A stretch of DNA of 64,000 nucleotides from Mycobacterium sp. 1164966.3 (GCF_001665395.1 NZ_LZSG01000044.1:124001-188000), one strand, 5' to 3'. Numbered from the stretch's first letter, positions 24,925 through 33,565 are shown. The notes: generated from the letters alone by a model not told the origin. Program-made: numbers and translations.

Positions 24925-25848
24925 CTACTGCGGATGACTCGCCAAGTAGTCGGCGACGGGTATCCGCTGGCTCTGCGCATAACCGACGGGCAGGAGCACA
25001 TCACCCGATGTGGTGAAGTAGTAGATATCCCACCGGTAGTAGCCCGCGAATGCGGCCGGATCACTGCCCAGCACCGCGGCGTAGTCGTCAATCGCGCCGA
25101 CGTACTCGCCGGAGTGGTTGTAGGCGAAGATGGCGCGGTCGCGGTCGTTGGCGAAGCCGTTTGCGGCCAGGAAGCGACCGGCCGCCAGGATGCTGTCGTG
25201 CGGCGATGCGATGTCGCCGCCGTTGCCGTAGCTGGCGAACGTCGAGGGCAGGAATTGCATGGGACCCTGCGCGCCGGCGGTACTGGGGCCGATGATGCGG
25301 CCGAAGCCGGTTTCCACCAGGTTAATCGCCGCCAGGTAGTTCCAACCGACGCCGCTAGCCGCTTCCGCTTCGTGATAGAGGCCAAGCAATACGTCGGCGG
25401 GCGCCGGGGATTCGATGCGCCAGGCGGGCAGGGTGTTTTTGGCTTCTCCCCTGTTGAGCGCGGTGAGGTGGTGACGGGCCGAGACGTTGCGGTCGTAGGC
25501 TCCGACGAGCGAAGCGGGGATTTTCCCACGCGCGGTCGCCTCCCACTCGGGGTGCCGCCCGATGGCGCGGTAGGCCGCCTGCTGACGCAGCGCCGCCGAC
25601 ACCAGCGCACCCTCCGACGCCGAAGGGTCACGCAGCGTCTGTTCGTCGGCGGCCAGATCGGCGCCGAGCACCGCGGGGTCCGAAGCCAGCGCCGGCTCCG
25701 CCGGCAGCGTGGTCGCTATCGGAGACGGCGTGGCAGTGGACGTGGTGCGCACCGGTGAGCACGCGCCCACCCCCAACATGATCGTGACAACGAGAAGTGC
25801 TGTACTGCACCGCTTTACACCGAATCTATGTGCGGGAGCCGTGCGCAT
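24925..25848 (-). CDS. Lipoprotein lytic transglycosylase (SLT/MltB-type)
   Basis: A 307-residue putative peptidoglycan lytic transglycosylase. The signal sequence ends in the lipobox VGAC (Cys30), followed by a Ser/Thr/Pro linker. The C-terminal catalytic domain shows INLVETGFGR with the likely catalytic Glu179, GAQGPMQFLPSTF, and AIFAYNHSGEYV with the conserved AYN motif. It acts on the outer face of the membrane, cleaving glycan strands. It lies 47 bp upstream of the DUF808 gene on the same strand and may be co-transcribed. Confidence 0.9.
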   Translation of the reverse strand: MRTAPAHRFGVKRCSTALLVVTIMLGVGACSPVRTTSTATPSPIATTLPAEPALASDPAVLGADLAADEQTLRDPSASEGALVSAALRQQAAYRAIGRHPEWEATARGKIPASLVGAYDRNVSARHHLTALNRGEAKNTLPAWRIESPAPADVLLGLYHEAEAASGVGWNYLAAINLVETGFGRIIGPSTAGAQGPMQFLPSTFASYGNGGDIASPHDSILAAGRFLAANGFANDRDRAIFAYNHSGEYVGAIDDYAAVLGSDPAAFAGYYRWDIYYFTTSGDVLLPVGYAQSQRIPVADYLASHPQ

Positions 25849-25941
25849 CTTTGCTCCTTGCGAACGAGGCCGGCTCAGGCCGGACGCTGAATAGCTCGAC
25901 TATACGGGTGACTGTGCGCGCACCCGGACAACGGTGGGCGC

Positions 25942-26400
25942 ATGATGTCCACCATGGCCGCCGTTTACCGAGCGCCGATGCGATCCCGCAGCGACGCCGT
26001 CGACAGCCGCGCGACCATCGAGCGCGCGCGCCGGCTCGGTCTTTGCGGATTCGGTCGCTTGGTGAGCGGGCCGGAAGAGCAGACCCGGCTGGACGGTCGG
26101 GTCGCGCGGTTCGCTGCGGTGGCGGACGGTTCGTTCGTGTGGACCCGCGACACCGACGGGCTGTTCTGGCTCGGCCGGATCTGCGGCGAGTACCGCTATG
26201 ACAACGACCCGGCCGCCGCGGCCGTCGATCTGGTGCATGTGCGGCCGTGTGACTGGCTGTCCGAGCCGCTACTGGAGCCGCAAGTGCCCGACGCCGTGGT
26301 GGCCACCTTCGGCCGCGGTGGGCGGAACTTCCAGCAGACTCACCACTCGTCGGTAGGCCAAGAGACACAACGGATCTGGGACGCTTCAGCGCGACAGTGA
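25942..26400 (+). CDS. Conserved hypothetical protein
   Basis: A 152-residue cytosolic protein without recognised domain. Notable segments are ATIERARRLGLCGFG, SFVWTRDTDGLFWLGRICGEYRYD near residue 70, and AVDLVHVRPCDWL. This Trp/Tyr-rich stretch resembles small beta-rich domains. I recall similar proteins in mycobacteria but no function. ATG 25942 is used; ATG 25954 is an alternative. Its stop is three bases from the end of the convergent tocopherol-cyclase-like gene. Confidence 0.65.
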   Translation: MMSTMAAVYRAPMRSRSDAVDSRATIERARRLGLCGFGRLVSGPEEQTRLDGRVARFAAVADGSFVWTRDTDGLFWLGRICGEYRYDNDPAAAAVDLVHVRPCDWLSEPLLEPQVPDAVVATFGRGGRNFQQTHHSSVGQETQRIWDASARQ

Positions 26401-26402
26401 GT

Positions 26403-27392
26403 TCACGCGGGTCGGCTGCCGATCTCCAAGCCCGCGAGCTCCGAGGTGCCGTCGAAGATGGTGCGGCCCCATTCCCGGACCCTGCACCGCAGGGTACCGG
26501 CCAAGTATTCGTAGTCGGTGTCAATGTTGCGGCGCTCGGCCGGCAGCGGTACCGGAAGCACGTGCGGTCCGGCGCCGACACCACGGCCGTCCAGCTCGAC
26601 CCGATAGCGCCCGGTACGCGCGTCGATGTGCCACCGCTGCCCGTCGCAACTGGACGACACCAGCGCGGGCGGGGTGATCCGCAGCACCCGATCTTCCAGT
26701 CGCACAACGACTCCGGTGACATCTCGTTTCAGTGGGCCCAGCTCCAGCAGGCCGCCCGAGAAAGCCACGCACACGTCGTCCCCGCCGAAGTCGTGGGCCT
26801 GGCCCCACCACCAGCGCAGTGGGAAACCCGCCCCCCAGTTGCGTTCGCAGTACAGGGTGGCGTCGCTGAACGTCCAGGTCTCGTCGCCGACGGTCGCCGT
26901 CCCCGAAGCCTTGCCGCCCAGCCGGTAGGGATGCCAATACTGGTTCAGGAACGGTACCGACGAGAACACCCCGCCCCCGCCAAATGCTTTGGGCCACCGG
27001 CGTTCCTGCGTGAGCTTCAGATTGACCTCGCTGTCGCCGATGACCATCCTGAGCTGGTCGCGGTCGGCGTCGACGATGTCGGACCCCGCATGGGCCCTCA
27101 CCGAGAAGCGGGTGCGGTCAGCGCTGACGCCGTCGATCGCAGCCGAACGCACCACTCCCCCCGGGTGCAGAGCAATCGCGGCCGTCGACCAGTCGCCGTC
27201 GGGGTGACGGTTCGCGCTGCATAGGGCCACCACCACTCGCCCGTCGACCGGGTCGGAAAGCCGCCAGAACCATCCCTCCATCTCAGTGCCGTGCGAGGGC
27301 AGCGGATCCCCGAACGGCACATCGGCACCGGTCCGCCGATAGATTGAGACAAGCCGCTGACCGGTGTGCGCGAGAGAACCAACGATGTCCAC
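26403..27392 (-). CDS. Tocopherol cyclase-like family protein
   Basis: A 329-residue protein resembling the tocopherol cyclase-like family, a lipocalin-type beta fold. Indicators are EGWFWRLSDP near residue 40, then PFLNQYWHPY and the characteristic CERNWGAGFPLRWWWGQAHDF near 185, followed by beta strands. Plants and cyanobacteria use this fold to close the chromanol ring, but mycobacteria make no tocopherol, so the real substrate is unknown (a quinone, isoprenoid or lipid would fit). No signal peptide is seen. The GAF-ANTAR gene lies just upstream on the same strand. Confidence 0.78.
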   Translation of the reverse strand: MDIVGSLAHTGQRLVSIYRRTGADVPFGDPLPSHGTEMEGWFWRLSDPVDGRVVVALCSANRHPDGDWSTAAIALHPGGVVRSAAIDGVSADRTRFSVRAHAGSDIVDADRDQLRMVIGDSEVNLKLTQERRWPKAFGGGGVFSSVPFLNQYWHPYRLGGKASGTATVGDETWTFSDATLYCERNWGAGFPLRWWWGQAHDFGGDDVCVAFSGGLLELGPLKRDVTGVVVRLEDRVLRITPPALVSSSCDGQRWHIDARTGRYRVELDGRGVGAGPHVLPVPLPAERRNIDTDYEYLAGTLRCRVREWGRTIFDGTSELAGLEIGSRPA

Positions 27393-27419
27393 GGCCTTGT
27401 TGGTACCCCGCCGTCCCGC

Positions 27420-28109
27420 CTATGAATCCCCGCGCGTGTCGATCACACGTTGCGCAATTTCGGTCAGTGGGGTGTTGCCCTCCTGGGAAAGTTGCCGCAG
27501 CATATCGAACGCACGCATGTCATCGACGTTGAAGCGCTCCATGATGATGCCCTTGGCCTGACCGATGCGATCCCTGCTCGACAGGGCGGATTGAAGCTGC
27601 CGGCCGTGGCGGTGAGACATGATGGCGGCGGCGGCATGGGCGGCAAGCACCGTTCCGATCGTCTGGCGCTCGGTATCCCACTCCGCCGGCTGGAAGCCGA
27701 ACAGATTCAGCGCACCCGCGGTGCGTTCGTGGGTATAGAGCCGGAAGGACAGTCCGCTGAGCACACCGAGCTTCAGGACGGCAGCCGAGTACGCCGGCCA
27801 GCGGGTTTCCTCACGGAAGTCGTCGGTGCGGACGATGACGTCGTGGAGTGCGGCGTCCACGCAGGGACCCTCCTGCAAGGTGTGCTGCAATTCGTCGAGT
27901 TCGTGCGGCAGTCCGTCTGTACCGGCATGCGACTCGAAGTCTCCGCCCTTCTTGATCAGCAGGATTCCCGCCGTGTCGACGCCCGGGATCAGCTCCACCG
28001 CGGCGGTGGTGACCTCTTGGAAGATGTCTTCAGCCCCGCGCGGGACGGCCATCGAACGGGCCAGCTCGGCCATGCGAACCGCCAACTCGTGGCTGGATTG
28101 CTGAGACAT
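27420..28109 (-). CDS. GAF-ANTAR RNA-binding antiterminator regulator
   Basis: A 229-residue cytosolic regulator. An N-terminal GAF sensor domain covers about residues 20-165 (VELIPGVDTAGILLI, LQEGPCVDAA, RLYTHERTAGALNLFG). A C-terminal ANTAR domain covers about 170-225 and contains SRDRIGQAKGIIMERFNVD and AFDMLRQLS, including the conserved alanine and aromatic positions used to bind two-hexaloop RNA. It should act as a ligand-dependent antiterminator. It is 27 bp upstream of the tocopherol-cyclase-like gene on the same strand. Confidence 0.93.
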   Translation of the reverse strand: MSQQSSHELAVRMAELARSMAVPRGAEDIFQEVTTAAVELIPGVDTAGILLIKKGGDFESHAGTDGLPHELDELQHTLQEGPCVDAALHDVIVRTDDFREETRWPAYSAAVLKLGVLSGLSFRLYTHERTAGALNLFGFQPAEWDTERQTIGTVLAAHAAAAIMSHRHGRQLQSALSSRDRIGQAKGIIMERFNVDDMRAFDMLRQLSQEGNTPLTEIAQRVIDTRGDS

Positions 28110-28175
28110 GCGCTTGAGTTTGCCCCGTCTGACGGCGGCTAAACCGTGCAGTCAAGCACGGCGGGTGCCGCGCCG

Positions 28176-28784
28176 TCATGCCGAGTGCGTCGAATGTGCC
28201 CGAACCGCGGGAGCGACCCATTCGCGCAGATAACGCCTCAGCTCGTCGCCGCTACGCTGCGGACGGCCGGGATCGACGATCAGCGACTGCAGGATCCTGA
28301 GCATGAACTCGACCAGCTCATCGAGCTTGCGTTCAGCGAAACCAGCTGTCGCCCAATCGATATCGAAACGCTGCAGGATTGACCGGCCGAAGCCGATGGC
28401 GACATCGGAGGTCACACCCGCGGTGAAGGCGCTGGCCTTGCCCGGTTGCATGACCAGGCTGAGGTATCGGTCGTGCGGCAGTCGCTCGAAGGTGTAGGCG
28501 ATGCCCTCGACCACGGCGTCGGTCGGGTTGTTGATCCAGCCAAGCTCGGCAGCCAGGCGGTCGAGGAAACCGCTGACCGCTGACATCGCGGTCCCGGCCA
28601 GCAGGGCCTCCTGTGTCGGGAAGTACCGGTACACCGTCTGGCGGGTGACTCCGAGTGATTGGGAGACCGCCGAGACGCTCACGCCGCCAGATTCGTCGAT
28701 CGCCGCCCGCGCAGCTGCGATGATGCGCCGTCTGGCTTCTTCGTCATCAATCGGGATATCGCCCGACCAGCCGTGCCTGCGCAT
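28176..28784 (-). CDS. TetR-family regulator (Rieske-linked)
   Basis: A 202-residue TetR-type protein. The DNA-binding domain reads ARRRIIAAARAAIDESGGVSVSAVS then GVTRQTVYRYFPTQEALLAG. ATG 28784 is chosen over 28814 because the longer form would run into the operator region. It is divergent from the Rieske oxygenase gene across an 81-bp gap holding an inverted repeat, and presumably controls it. Confidence 0.9.
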   Translation of the reverse strand: MRRHGWSGDIPIDDEEARRRIIAAARAAIDESGGVSVSAVSQSLGVTRQTVYRYFPTQEALLAGTAMSAVSGFLDRLAAELGWINNPTDAVVEGIAYTFERLPHDRYLSLVMQPGKASAFTAGVTSDVAIGFGRSILQRFDIDWATAGFAERKLDELVEFMLRILQSLIVDPGRPQRSGDELRRYLREWVAPAVRAHSTHSA

Positions 28785-28807
28785 TCGTCGATCGTCGCAC
28801 CAGATGG

Positions 28808-28835
28808 TTGACAATACAAAGATAGGTCAATGTAT
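28808..28835. promoter_or_regulatory. Candidate operator between tetR and Rieske gene
   Basis: Two nested inverted repeats are visible: TTGAC...GTCAA at 28808-28830, and ATACA...TGTAT with a 12-base spacer at 28814-28835. The second has the arm spacing of many TetR operators. TTGACA also resembles a -35 element, so part of the symmetry may be a promoter. Confidence 0.45.
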
Positions 28836-28865
28836 GGTCAGGGCCAGCCCAGTCAAGGAGGCGCG

Positions 28866-30038
28866 ATGGACTCCGCCCTCGAATCGCCGGCCGGCAGTCA
28901 CGACGAAGAGCTGACCCGCCGTGCGTTGCAGCACGCGTTGAACGGGACCACTGACATGGCCGAGCGGGAACTTCGAGTCCCGCTGCACTATTACCGCGAT
29001 CCCAAACTCACCGAGATCGAAGAGTCTCAGATCCTGCGCCGGGTGCCGCTGGCGATTGTCCCGTCGGCACAGTTGCCGCAGAAGAATGACTTCGTGGTCC
29101 GTTCGGTCCTCGGGGATTCGCTATTGGTGACCCGCGACCGCACCGGGGCGAGTCACGTCTTCCTGAACTACTGCCGGCATCGCGGCGCCATGCCGGCCTG
29201 CGGTTCGGGTAACGCATCGCGGTTCGTCTGCCCGTATCACGCTTGGACATACAAGAACACCGGTGAGCTGTTCATGGTGCCCGGCAGAAGCGGATTCGAC
29301 TCGATGCGCACCGCCGACTACGGATTGGTCGAGCTGCCGTCGCAGGAAAGCCACGGGTTCATCTGGGCGGTTCTTAACGCGAGCGAAAGCATCGACGTCG
29401 CAGCGCATCTCGGCCTGCTCGGACCGGAGCTGGAATCGATGGGCTACGCCTCGTTCGGCTACCACGCCGAACGCGAGTTCGTCTCCGACGTGTCGTGGAA
29501 GAGCGCGCTGGAGGCCTTCGCCGAGGGATACCACTTCCCGTTCGTGCACGGCGAGAGCCTGATCGGACAGAACACGCTGGCCAACACGTCTATCTATGAC
29601 GAGTTCGGCAAGCATCACCGGCTCGGCTTTCCGTTCAACTGGATTCTCAACCTCGAGAAGGACTCTGGCGCCGCCCGCGATCCACAGTCCAACATGGGGG
29701 TGATCTTCTGGGTCTTCCCGAATCTGATCTTGGCCAACAGTCCGGTGGGAGTCGAGGTCATTGACATCCTGCCGGCCGGGGATCCAACCCGGTGCGCGGT
29801 GCGGCACAGCTGGATGGGCCGAGTCCCCGCGACGACCGACGAGATGCGGGAAGCCTACGACGCCATTTACGAAGGTGTACACGCCGCCGTGCGAGACGAG
29901 GACTTCGCGATGCTGCCGCAGTGCGGGCAGGGGGTGCGGCACGGACAGCACGATCACATGATCATCGGCCGCAACGAGATTGGCGTGCAGCACATGATCA
30001 GGGTGTTCGCCGAGGAGCTCGGCATCGCGCTGCAGTAG
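28866..30038 (+). CDS. Rieske [2Fe-2S] aromatic-ring oxygenase, alpha subunit
   Basis: A 390-residue ring-hydroxylating oxygenase large subunit. The Rieske cluster ligands are C103/H105 in NYCRHRGA and C122/H125 in VCPYHAWTY. The mononuclear iron site begins with H223 and H228 in EGYHFPFVH. The C-terminal SRPBCC-like catalytic domain fills the rest. No beta subunit, ferredoxin or reductase gene is adjacent, so electron partners must be elsewhere. AAGGAG precedes the ATG. The substrate is unknown; the family acts on aromatic, steroid or carnitine-like compounds. Confidence 0.92.
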   Translation: MDSALESPAGSHDEELTRRALQHALNGTTDMAERELRVPLHYYRDPKLTEIEESQILRRVPLAIVPSAQLPQKNDFVVRSVLGDSLLVTRDRTGASHVFLNYCRHRGAMPACGSGNASRFVCPYHAWTYKNTGELFMVPGRSGFDSMRTADYGLVELPSQESHGFIWAVLNASESIDVAAHLGLLGPELESMGYASFGYHAEREFVSDVSWKSALEAFAEGYHFPFVHGESLIGQNTLANTSIYDEFGKHHRLGFPFNWILNLEKDSGAARDPQSNMGVIFWVFPNLILANSPVGVEVIDILPAGDPTRCAVRHSWMGRVPATTDEMREAYDAIYEGVHAAVRDEDFAMLPQCGQGVRHGQHDHMIIGRNEIGVQHMIRVFAEELGIALQ

Positions 30039-30376
30039 GGTTTGGGGCCACTTCTGTCACTCCAATCACTGGAAAGAATGCATGTGTCTTTTTGTCTACC
30101 TCCGAGCGACAAATTAGTTGGGCCATTGCGAAATTGAGGCTTTAACCTGTCAGTCGCGGGCTGTGCGTCCCAGTCGGCGCGTCGCCGGTGACTTTCGGTG
30201 TGAACTCACGGCTTTCGTTGTGAACATACGGCTTTCGTTGTGAGCGTACGGTGGAATCGGCGGCGAATGTCCGCCCAAGCTTCACTCCCGATGCCAACGA
30301 TTCACACTCGAAGCCAACGATTCACGCTCAGAGCTACAAACCGCCTAGCGCGCAACAGCCGAGAGACAAGCAGCAG
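30039..30376. other. 338-bp intergenic region with inverted-repeat element
   Basis: It lies between two convergent genes, so no promoter is needed here. Its second half is the repeat element at 30198-30331. The first half (30039-30197) is relatively AT-rich around 30060-30130 and holds no recognisable gene or clear terminator. Confidence 0.6.
30198..30331. repeat. Unclassified inverted-repeat element, copy 2
   Basis: The left arm has three tandem units of about 22 bases (tgtgaactcacggctttcgt, then tgtgaacatacggctttcgt, then tgtgagcgtacgg). The right arm carries the reverse complement of similar units (gccaacgattcacactcgaa, gccaacgattcacgctc). It shares unit sequence and layout with the copy at 22744-22895, but the centre differs. 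Confidence 0.62.
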
Positions 30377-31390
30377 CTAGGAATCACCCTCGAGCGCGAG
30401 AACAAGTTTGCCGGTGTTATCACCGCGAAACAGCGCCAACAACGCCTCGGGAAAGTCGCCGACATCGCCGTGGATGACTTGCTCTCGTGTACGCAATTCA
30501 CCACTGCTCAGCCAATCCGCAAGCTGCACAACGGCCTCGGCATACCGAGCGGCGTAGTCGAACACCACGAAGCCCGTCATCGATGCCCGCGCCACCAGCA
30601 GCTGCATATAGTTGCTCAGGCCGCGCAGCTCGCCGGTGGCGTTGTACTGCGAGATGGCTCCGCACAACACCACGCGCGCGCCCCGAGCCAGCCGCGACAG
30701 CCCCGCCTCCAGCACCTCTCCCCCGACATTGTCGAAGAACACGTCAATGCCGTTGGGCGCCTGCGTCTTCAGCTGCCGACGCAGACCACCTGCTTTGTAG
30801 TCGATTGCCGCGTCGAAACCCAGCTCTTCCACCAGCCATCGGCACTTGTCCTCACCGCCGGCGATGCCGACCGCCCGGCACCCGTTGATCCGCGCAATCT
30901 GTCCGGCGATGCTGCCCACCGACCCGGCCGCGCCGGAGACGACGACGGTCTGGCCAGGCTGCGGACGACCGACATCGAGCAAGCCGAAATAGGCTGTCAG
31001 CCCGCTGATCCCGAGCGCGCCGAGCTGCACCGGAGCCGGCGCCAGGGTGGTGTCCACCGGCGTCACGCCGTCACCGATGGAAATCGCGTAACGCTGCACC
31101 CCGAAGAAGCCGTACACCTGGTCGCCCACCGCGAACTCCGGGTGGCGCGAGTCGATGACGCGCCCGATGCCACCCGCGCGCATCACCTCGCCGATTTCCA
31201 CCGGCGGCACGTAGGACCGGCCCGCGTTCATCCATGTCCGCATTGCCGGATCGACCGACAGGTACTCGACCCGCACCAGAAATTCGCCGTCGGCCGGACT
31301 CCCGGCCGGCTCGTCGGAAATCTCCCAATCCGACGGCTTGGGCAGGCCGACCGGACGGGCAGCCAGCCGGCACACAGTATTGACGGGCAA
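30377..31390 (-). CDS. NADP-dependent MDR oxidoreductase (LTB4DH/prostaglandin-reductase type)
   Basis: A 337-residue zinc-free medium-chain reductase. The family signature is visible as YLSVDPAMRTWM near residue 45, LGISGLTAYFGLLDVG near 128, the nucleotide loop SGAAGSVGSIAGQIA near 152, and DVFFDNVGGEVLE near 218. Such enzymes reduce alpha,beta-unsaturated ketones with NADPH. The start is TTG at 31390, supported by GGAGG six bases upstream and a 1-bp gap to the LLM stop. It is the last gene of an ACAD-LLM-MDR unit. Confidence 0.9.
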   Translation of the reverse strand: MPVNTVCRLAARPVGLPKPSDWEISDEPAGSPADGEFLVRVEYLSVDPAMRTWMNAGRSYVPPVEIGEVMRAGGIGRVIDSRHPEFAVGDQVYGFFGVQRYAISIGDGVTPVDTTLAPAPVQLGALGISGLTAYFGLLDVGRPQPGQTVVVSGAAGSVGSIAGQIARINGCRAVGIAGGEDKCRWLVEELGFDAAIDYKAGGLRRQLKTQAPNGIDVFFDNVGGEVLEAGLSRLARGARVVLCGAISQYNATGELRGLSNYMQLLVARASMTGFVVFDYAARYAEAVVQLADWLSSGELRTREQVIHGDVGDFPEALLALFRGDNTGKLVLALEGDS

Positions 31391-31391
31391 T

Positions 31392-32360
31392 TCACACCTC
31401 CATCGCAGAGCTGAGCGCGGTCAGCGTTTCCCGTGCTCCCGGGTCCTCAGCGGTGGACGGCACCACCGCGACGCAATCGGCGCCGGCTTGGTAGTACGCA
31501 TTCAGCCGGGCCGCAATTCGATCGACAGAGCCCAGTGCGCTCACTTCGTCGAGCAGTTCGACCGGGATGGCCGCGGCCAGTTCGCGGCGGGTCGCGCCGG
31601 AGCGCGCTTGTGAGACGAGGCCGTCGAAACCGAGCGCGCTGAACATTTCGCCGTACCCGGGCGGACCCAGATACACGGCCAGCTGAGCCGCCAGCTGGGC
31701 GTGCGCGGCAGCACCGGGCTCCAGCGCGACCGGCACCCACACCGTCAGGCGAGGTGCTGCCCCGCGGGTCGCCGCAGCGTCAACCGCGGCACGCACCTCA
31801 GCGACGCGGGCCGGCGAGGCAAGGTTGAGGACCACTTCGTCGGCGTGCTGCGCTGCCAGCCGAATCATCCCCGGCCCGAAGGCGCCCAAAGCAATTCGGG
31901 TGCCAGCGCACGCATGACGCAACCGGAAACCACGGCTGCTCACGTAGCGGCCGGCGTAGTCGACGCGGTCACCGGTCAATATCGAGCGCAGGCTTTCGAT
32001 GGTTTCGCGCATGACGGGCACGTGGTGCGCCCACGGACGGTCATGCCAGCCGGCCACGATCGCGGGACTCGAGGCGCCCAGGGCGATGTCGACCGGGCTG
32101 CCGGTGAGGGAGGCGACGGAACTCACTCCGAGCGCCAGCGTCACCGGGCCGCGAACGCCGACGGCCAGCGGCCCGATCTTCAGCGGCATCCCGGGCGCGC
32201 GCAGGCCGATCGCGGTCGCCAGCGCGAAAGCGTCAAAAGTGGCCATCTCGCCGACCCACACCGCGGCGCACCCGGTTTCCGATGCTGCCAGCGCAACGTC
32301 CATTGCCTCGTCGTCGGGTCGGTCGAGCCAAAACGGCAGGGCCACTTCGATATTCGTCAC
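31392..32360 (-). CDS. LLM-class F420-dependent oxidoreductase
   Basis: A 322-residue luciferase-like protein. MTNIEVALPFWLDRP opens the barrel; further family segments are CAAVWVGEMATFDAFALATA, LKIGPLAVGVRGPVTLALG near 60, DIALGASSPAIVAGWH near 90, and ALGAFGPGMIRLAA. It probably uses F420H2 or FMNH2. The GTG start overlaps the stop of the upstream acyl-CoA dehydrogenase-like gene (GTGA), so the two are translationally coupled. Confidence 0.88.
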   Translation of the reverse strand: MTNIEVALPFWLDRPDDEAMDVALAASETGCAAVWVGEMATFDAFALATAIGLRAPGMPLKIGPLAVGVRGPVTLALGVSSVASLTGSPVDIALGASSPAIVAGWHDRPWAHHVPVMRETIESLRSILTGDRVDYAGRYVSSRGFRLRHACAGTRIALGAFGPGMIRLAAQHADEVVLNLASPARVAEVRAAVDAAATRGAAPRLTVWVPVALEPGAAAHAQLAAQLAVYLGPPGYGEMFSALGFDGLVSQARSGATRRELAAAIPVELLDEVSALGSVDRIAARLNAYYQAGADCVAVVPSTAEDPGARETLTALSSAMEV

Positions 32361-33487
32361 AGCATTGACACGTCGGCGGCCTGGTCAAGCAGGACGCGGC
32401 CGGGCAGTTCACGAGACGCCTCGTTGACCTGGAAGTGCGCGGTGGCGGTGAACGCGTCGCGGAACCGGCGCTGCAAAGGTGCGCCGTCGTAGATGGCGCT
32501 GCCGCCAGCCAGGTCATACATGTCGCGCACCACGTCAGCCGAGGTCCGTACCGCGTGTGTGGCGGCCAGCCGTAGCCGGTTGCGCAACGCCACCGGCATT
32601 TCGTCGGTGGCCTGGCTGGCCCGCCAGGCCGCGTCGATGGACTCGTAATACAGTGCGCGAGCGGCACTTAGCGATGCCTCGGCAGCAGCAACCGCCGCTT
32701 GGGTCGCCGGGCGCTCGGCCAACGTGCGGCTCGACCCCAGGCCCTTCTTCCCGCCGGCCAACTCCACGAGGTCGTCGATCGCGGCGCGTGCGTTGCCCAA
32801 CGCCGCCGCGCCGATCGACAGCGCGAAGAACCCGAACACCGGAAACCGGTACAGCGGCCGGTCCAGGATCGGTCCGTCGAACACCGAGAACACCCGATCG
32901 GCGGGCACGAAGACTTCGTCGGCGACGCTGTCGTGGCTGCCGGTACCGCGCAGACCCAAGGTGTGCCACGTGTCGAGGACGCGCAGGTCGCCTTTGGGCA
33001 TCGCGACGACGGACGGCACCCGCCGATCGTCGACGAAGCAGCCGGCGAACAACATGTCGGCGTGGTTGATGCCGCTGCAGAATGGCCAACGCCCGGACAC
33101 CACAACGCCGCCGTCGACCGATCTCGCCGTACCGCGCGGCGACCATACGCCCGCCGCGACACCCTGGCCGCCGCCGAACATCTCGTCGCGGCTGGATGCC
33201 GGCAGGTACGCGACCAGCAACGCGCTGGTGATCGCAATCGACACACACCAACCCGCCGACGCGTCGCCTCGCGCCAGCGTTTCGGCGCACCTCAGTGTCA
33301 CTCCGGGCACCAGCTCCGGCGCCGCTACCTCGCGCGGCATGGTGGCGCGCAGTAACCCGGCCTCGTTCAAGCGGGCCACCAGCTCGTCCGGAAGTCGGCG
33401 TTCGCGGTCGATCTCCGCCGACATCTCATGGGCCGACAGCGCGATCTTCTCGGCGACGCTCTCAATATCGGTGGCGCTGTGACTCAT
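32357..33487 (-). CDS. Acyl-CoA dehydrogenase-fold flavin monooxygenase (HsaA/HpaB-C2 type)
   Basis: A 376-residue protein of the acyl-CoA dehydrogenase superfamily, group with a C2-type C-terminal domain, which includes reduced-flavin-dependent hydroxylases such as HsaA. Key parts are ARGDASAGWCVSIAI near residue 75, VVSGRWPFCSGINHADMLFAGC near 125, LGLRGTGSHDSVADEVFVP near 180, and a C-terminal YDLAGGSAIY. A dehydrogenase catalytic Glu is not obvious, in line with a monooxygenase or desulfurisation-type role. ATG 33487 starts the unit, divergent from the HxlR regulator. Confidence 0.87.
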   Translation of the reverse strand: MSHSATDIESVAEKIALSAHEMSAEIDRERRLPDELVARLNEAGLLRATMPREVAAPELVPGVTLRCAETLARGDASAGWCVSIAITSALLVAYLPASSRDEMFGGGQGVAAGVWSPRGTARSVDGGVVVSGRWPFCSGINHADMLFAGCFVDDRRVPSVVAMPKGDLRVLDTWHTLGLRGTGSHDSVADEVFVPADRVFSVFDGPILDRPLYRFPVFGFFALSIGAAALGNARAAIDDLVELAGGKKGLGSSRTLAERPATQAAVAAAEASLSAARALYYESIDAAWRASQATDEMPVALRNRLRLAATHAVRTSADVVRDMYDLAGGSAIYDGAPLQRRFRDAFTATAHFQVNEASRELPGRVLLDQAADVSML

Positions 33488-33507
33488 CGCGTGCTCCTGA
33501 TCTCGGC

Positions 33508-33547
33508 GGTTCAATTACGTTACCATCTATGGTTCAGTTATTGAACC
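33508..33547. promoter_or_regulatory. Candidate HxlR operators
   Basis: A palindrome GGTTCAGTTATTGAACC lies at 33531-33547, with a further half-site GGTTCAAT at 33508-33515. Both lie in the 78-bp gap between the divergent monooxygenase and HxlR genes, so one protein could control both promoters. Confidence 0.6.
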
Positions 33548-33565
33548 GGGTACAGTTGTTGACCT

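Noticed and set aside
25826..26722. 298-codon minus-strand frame across the hypothetical gene at 25942
   Set aside because: It is Arg/Pro/Ser-rich shadow sequence overlapping genes on both strands with better protein character.
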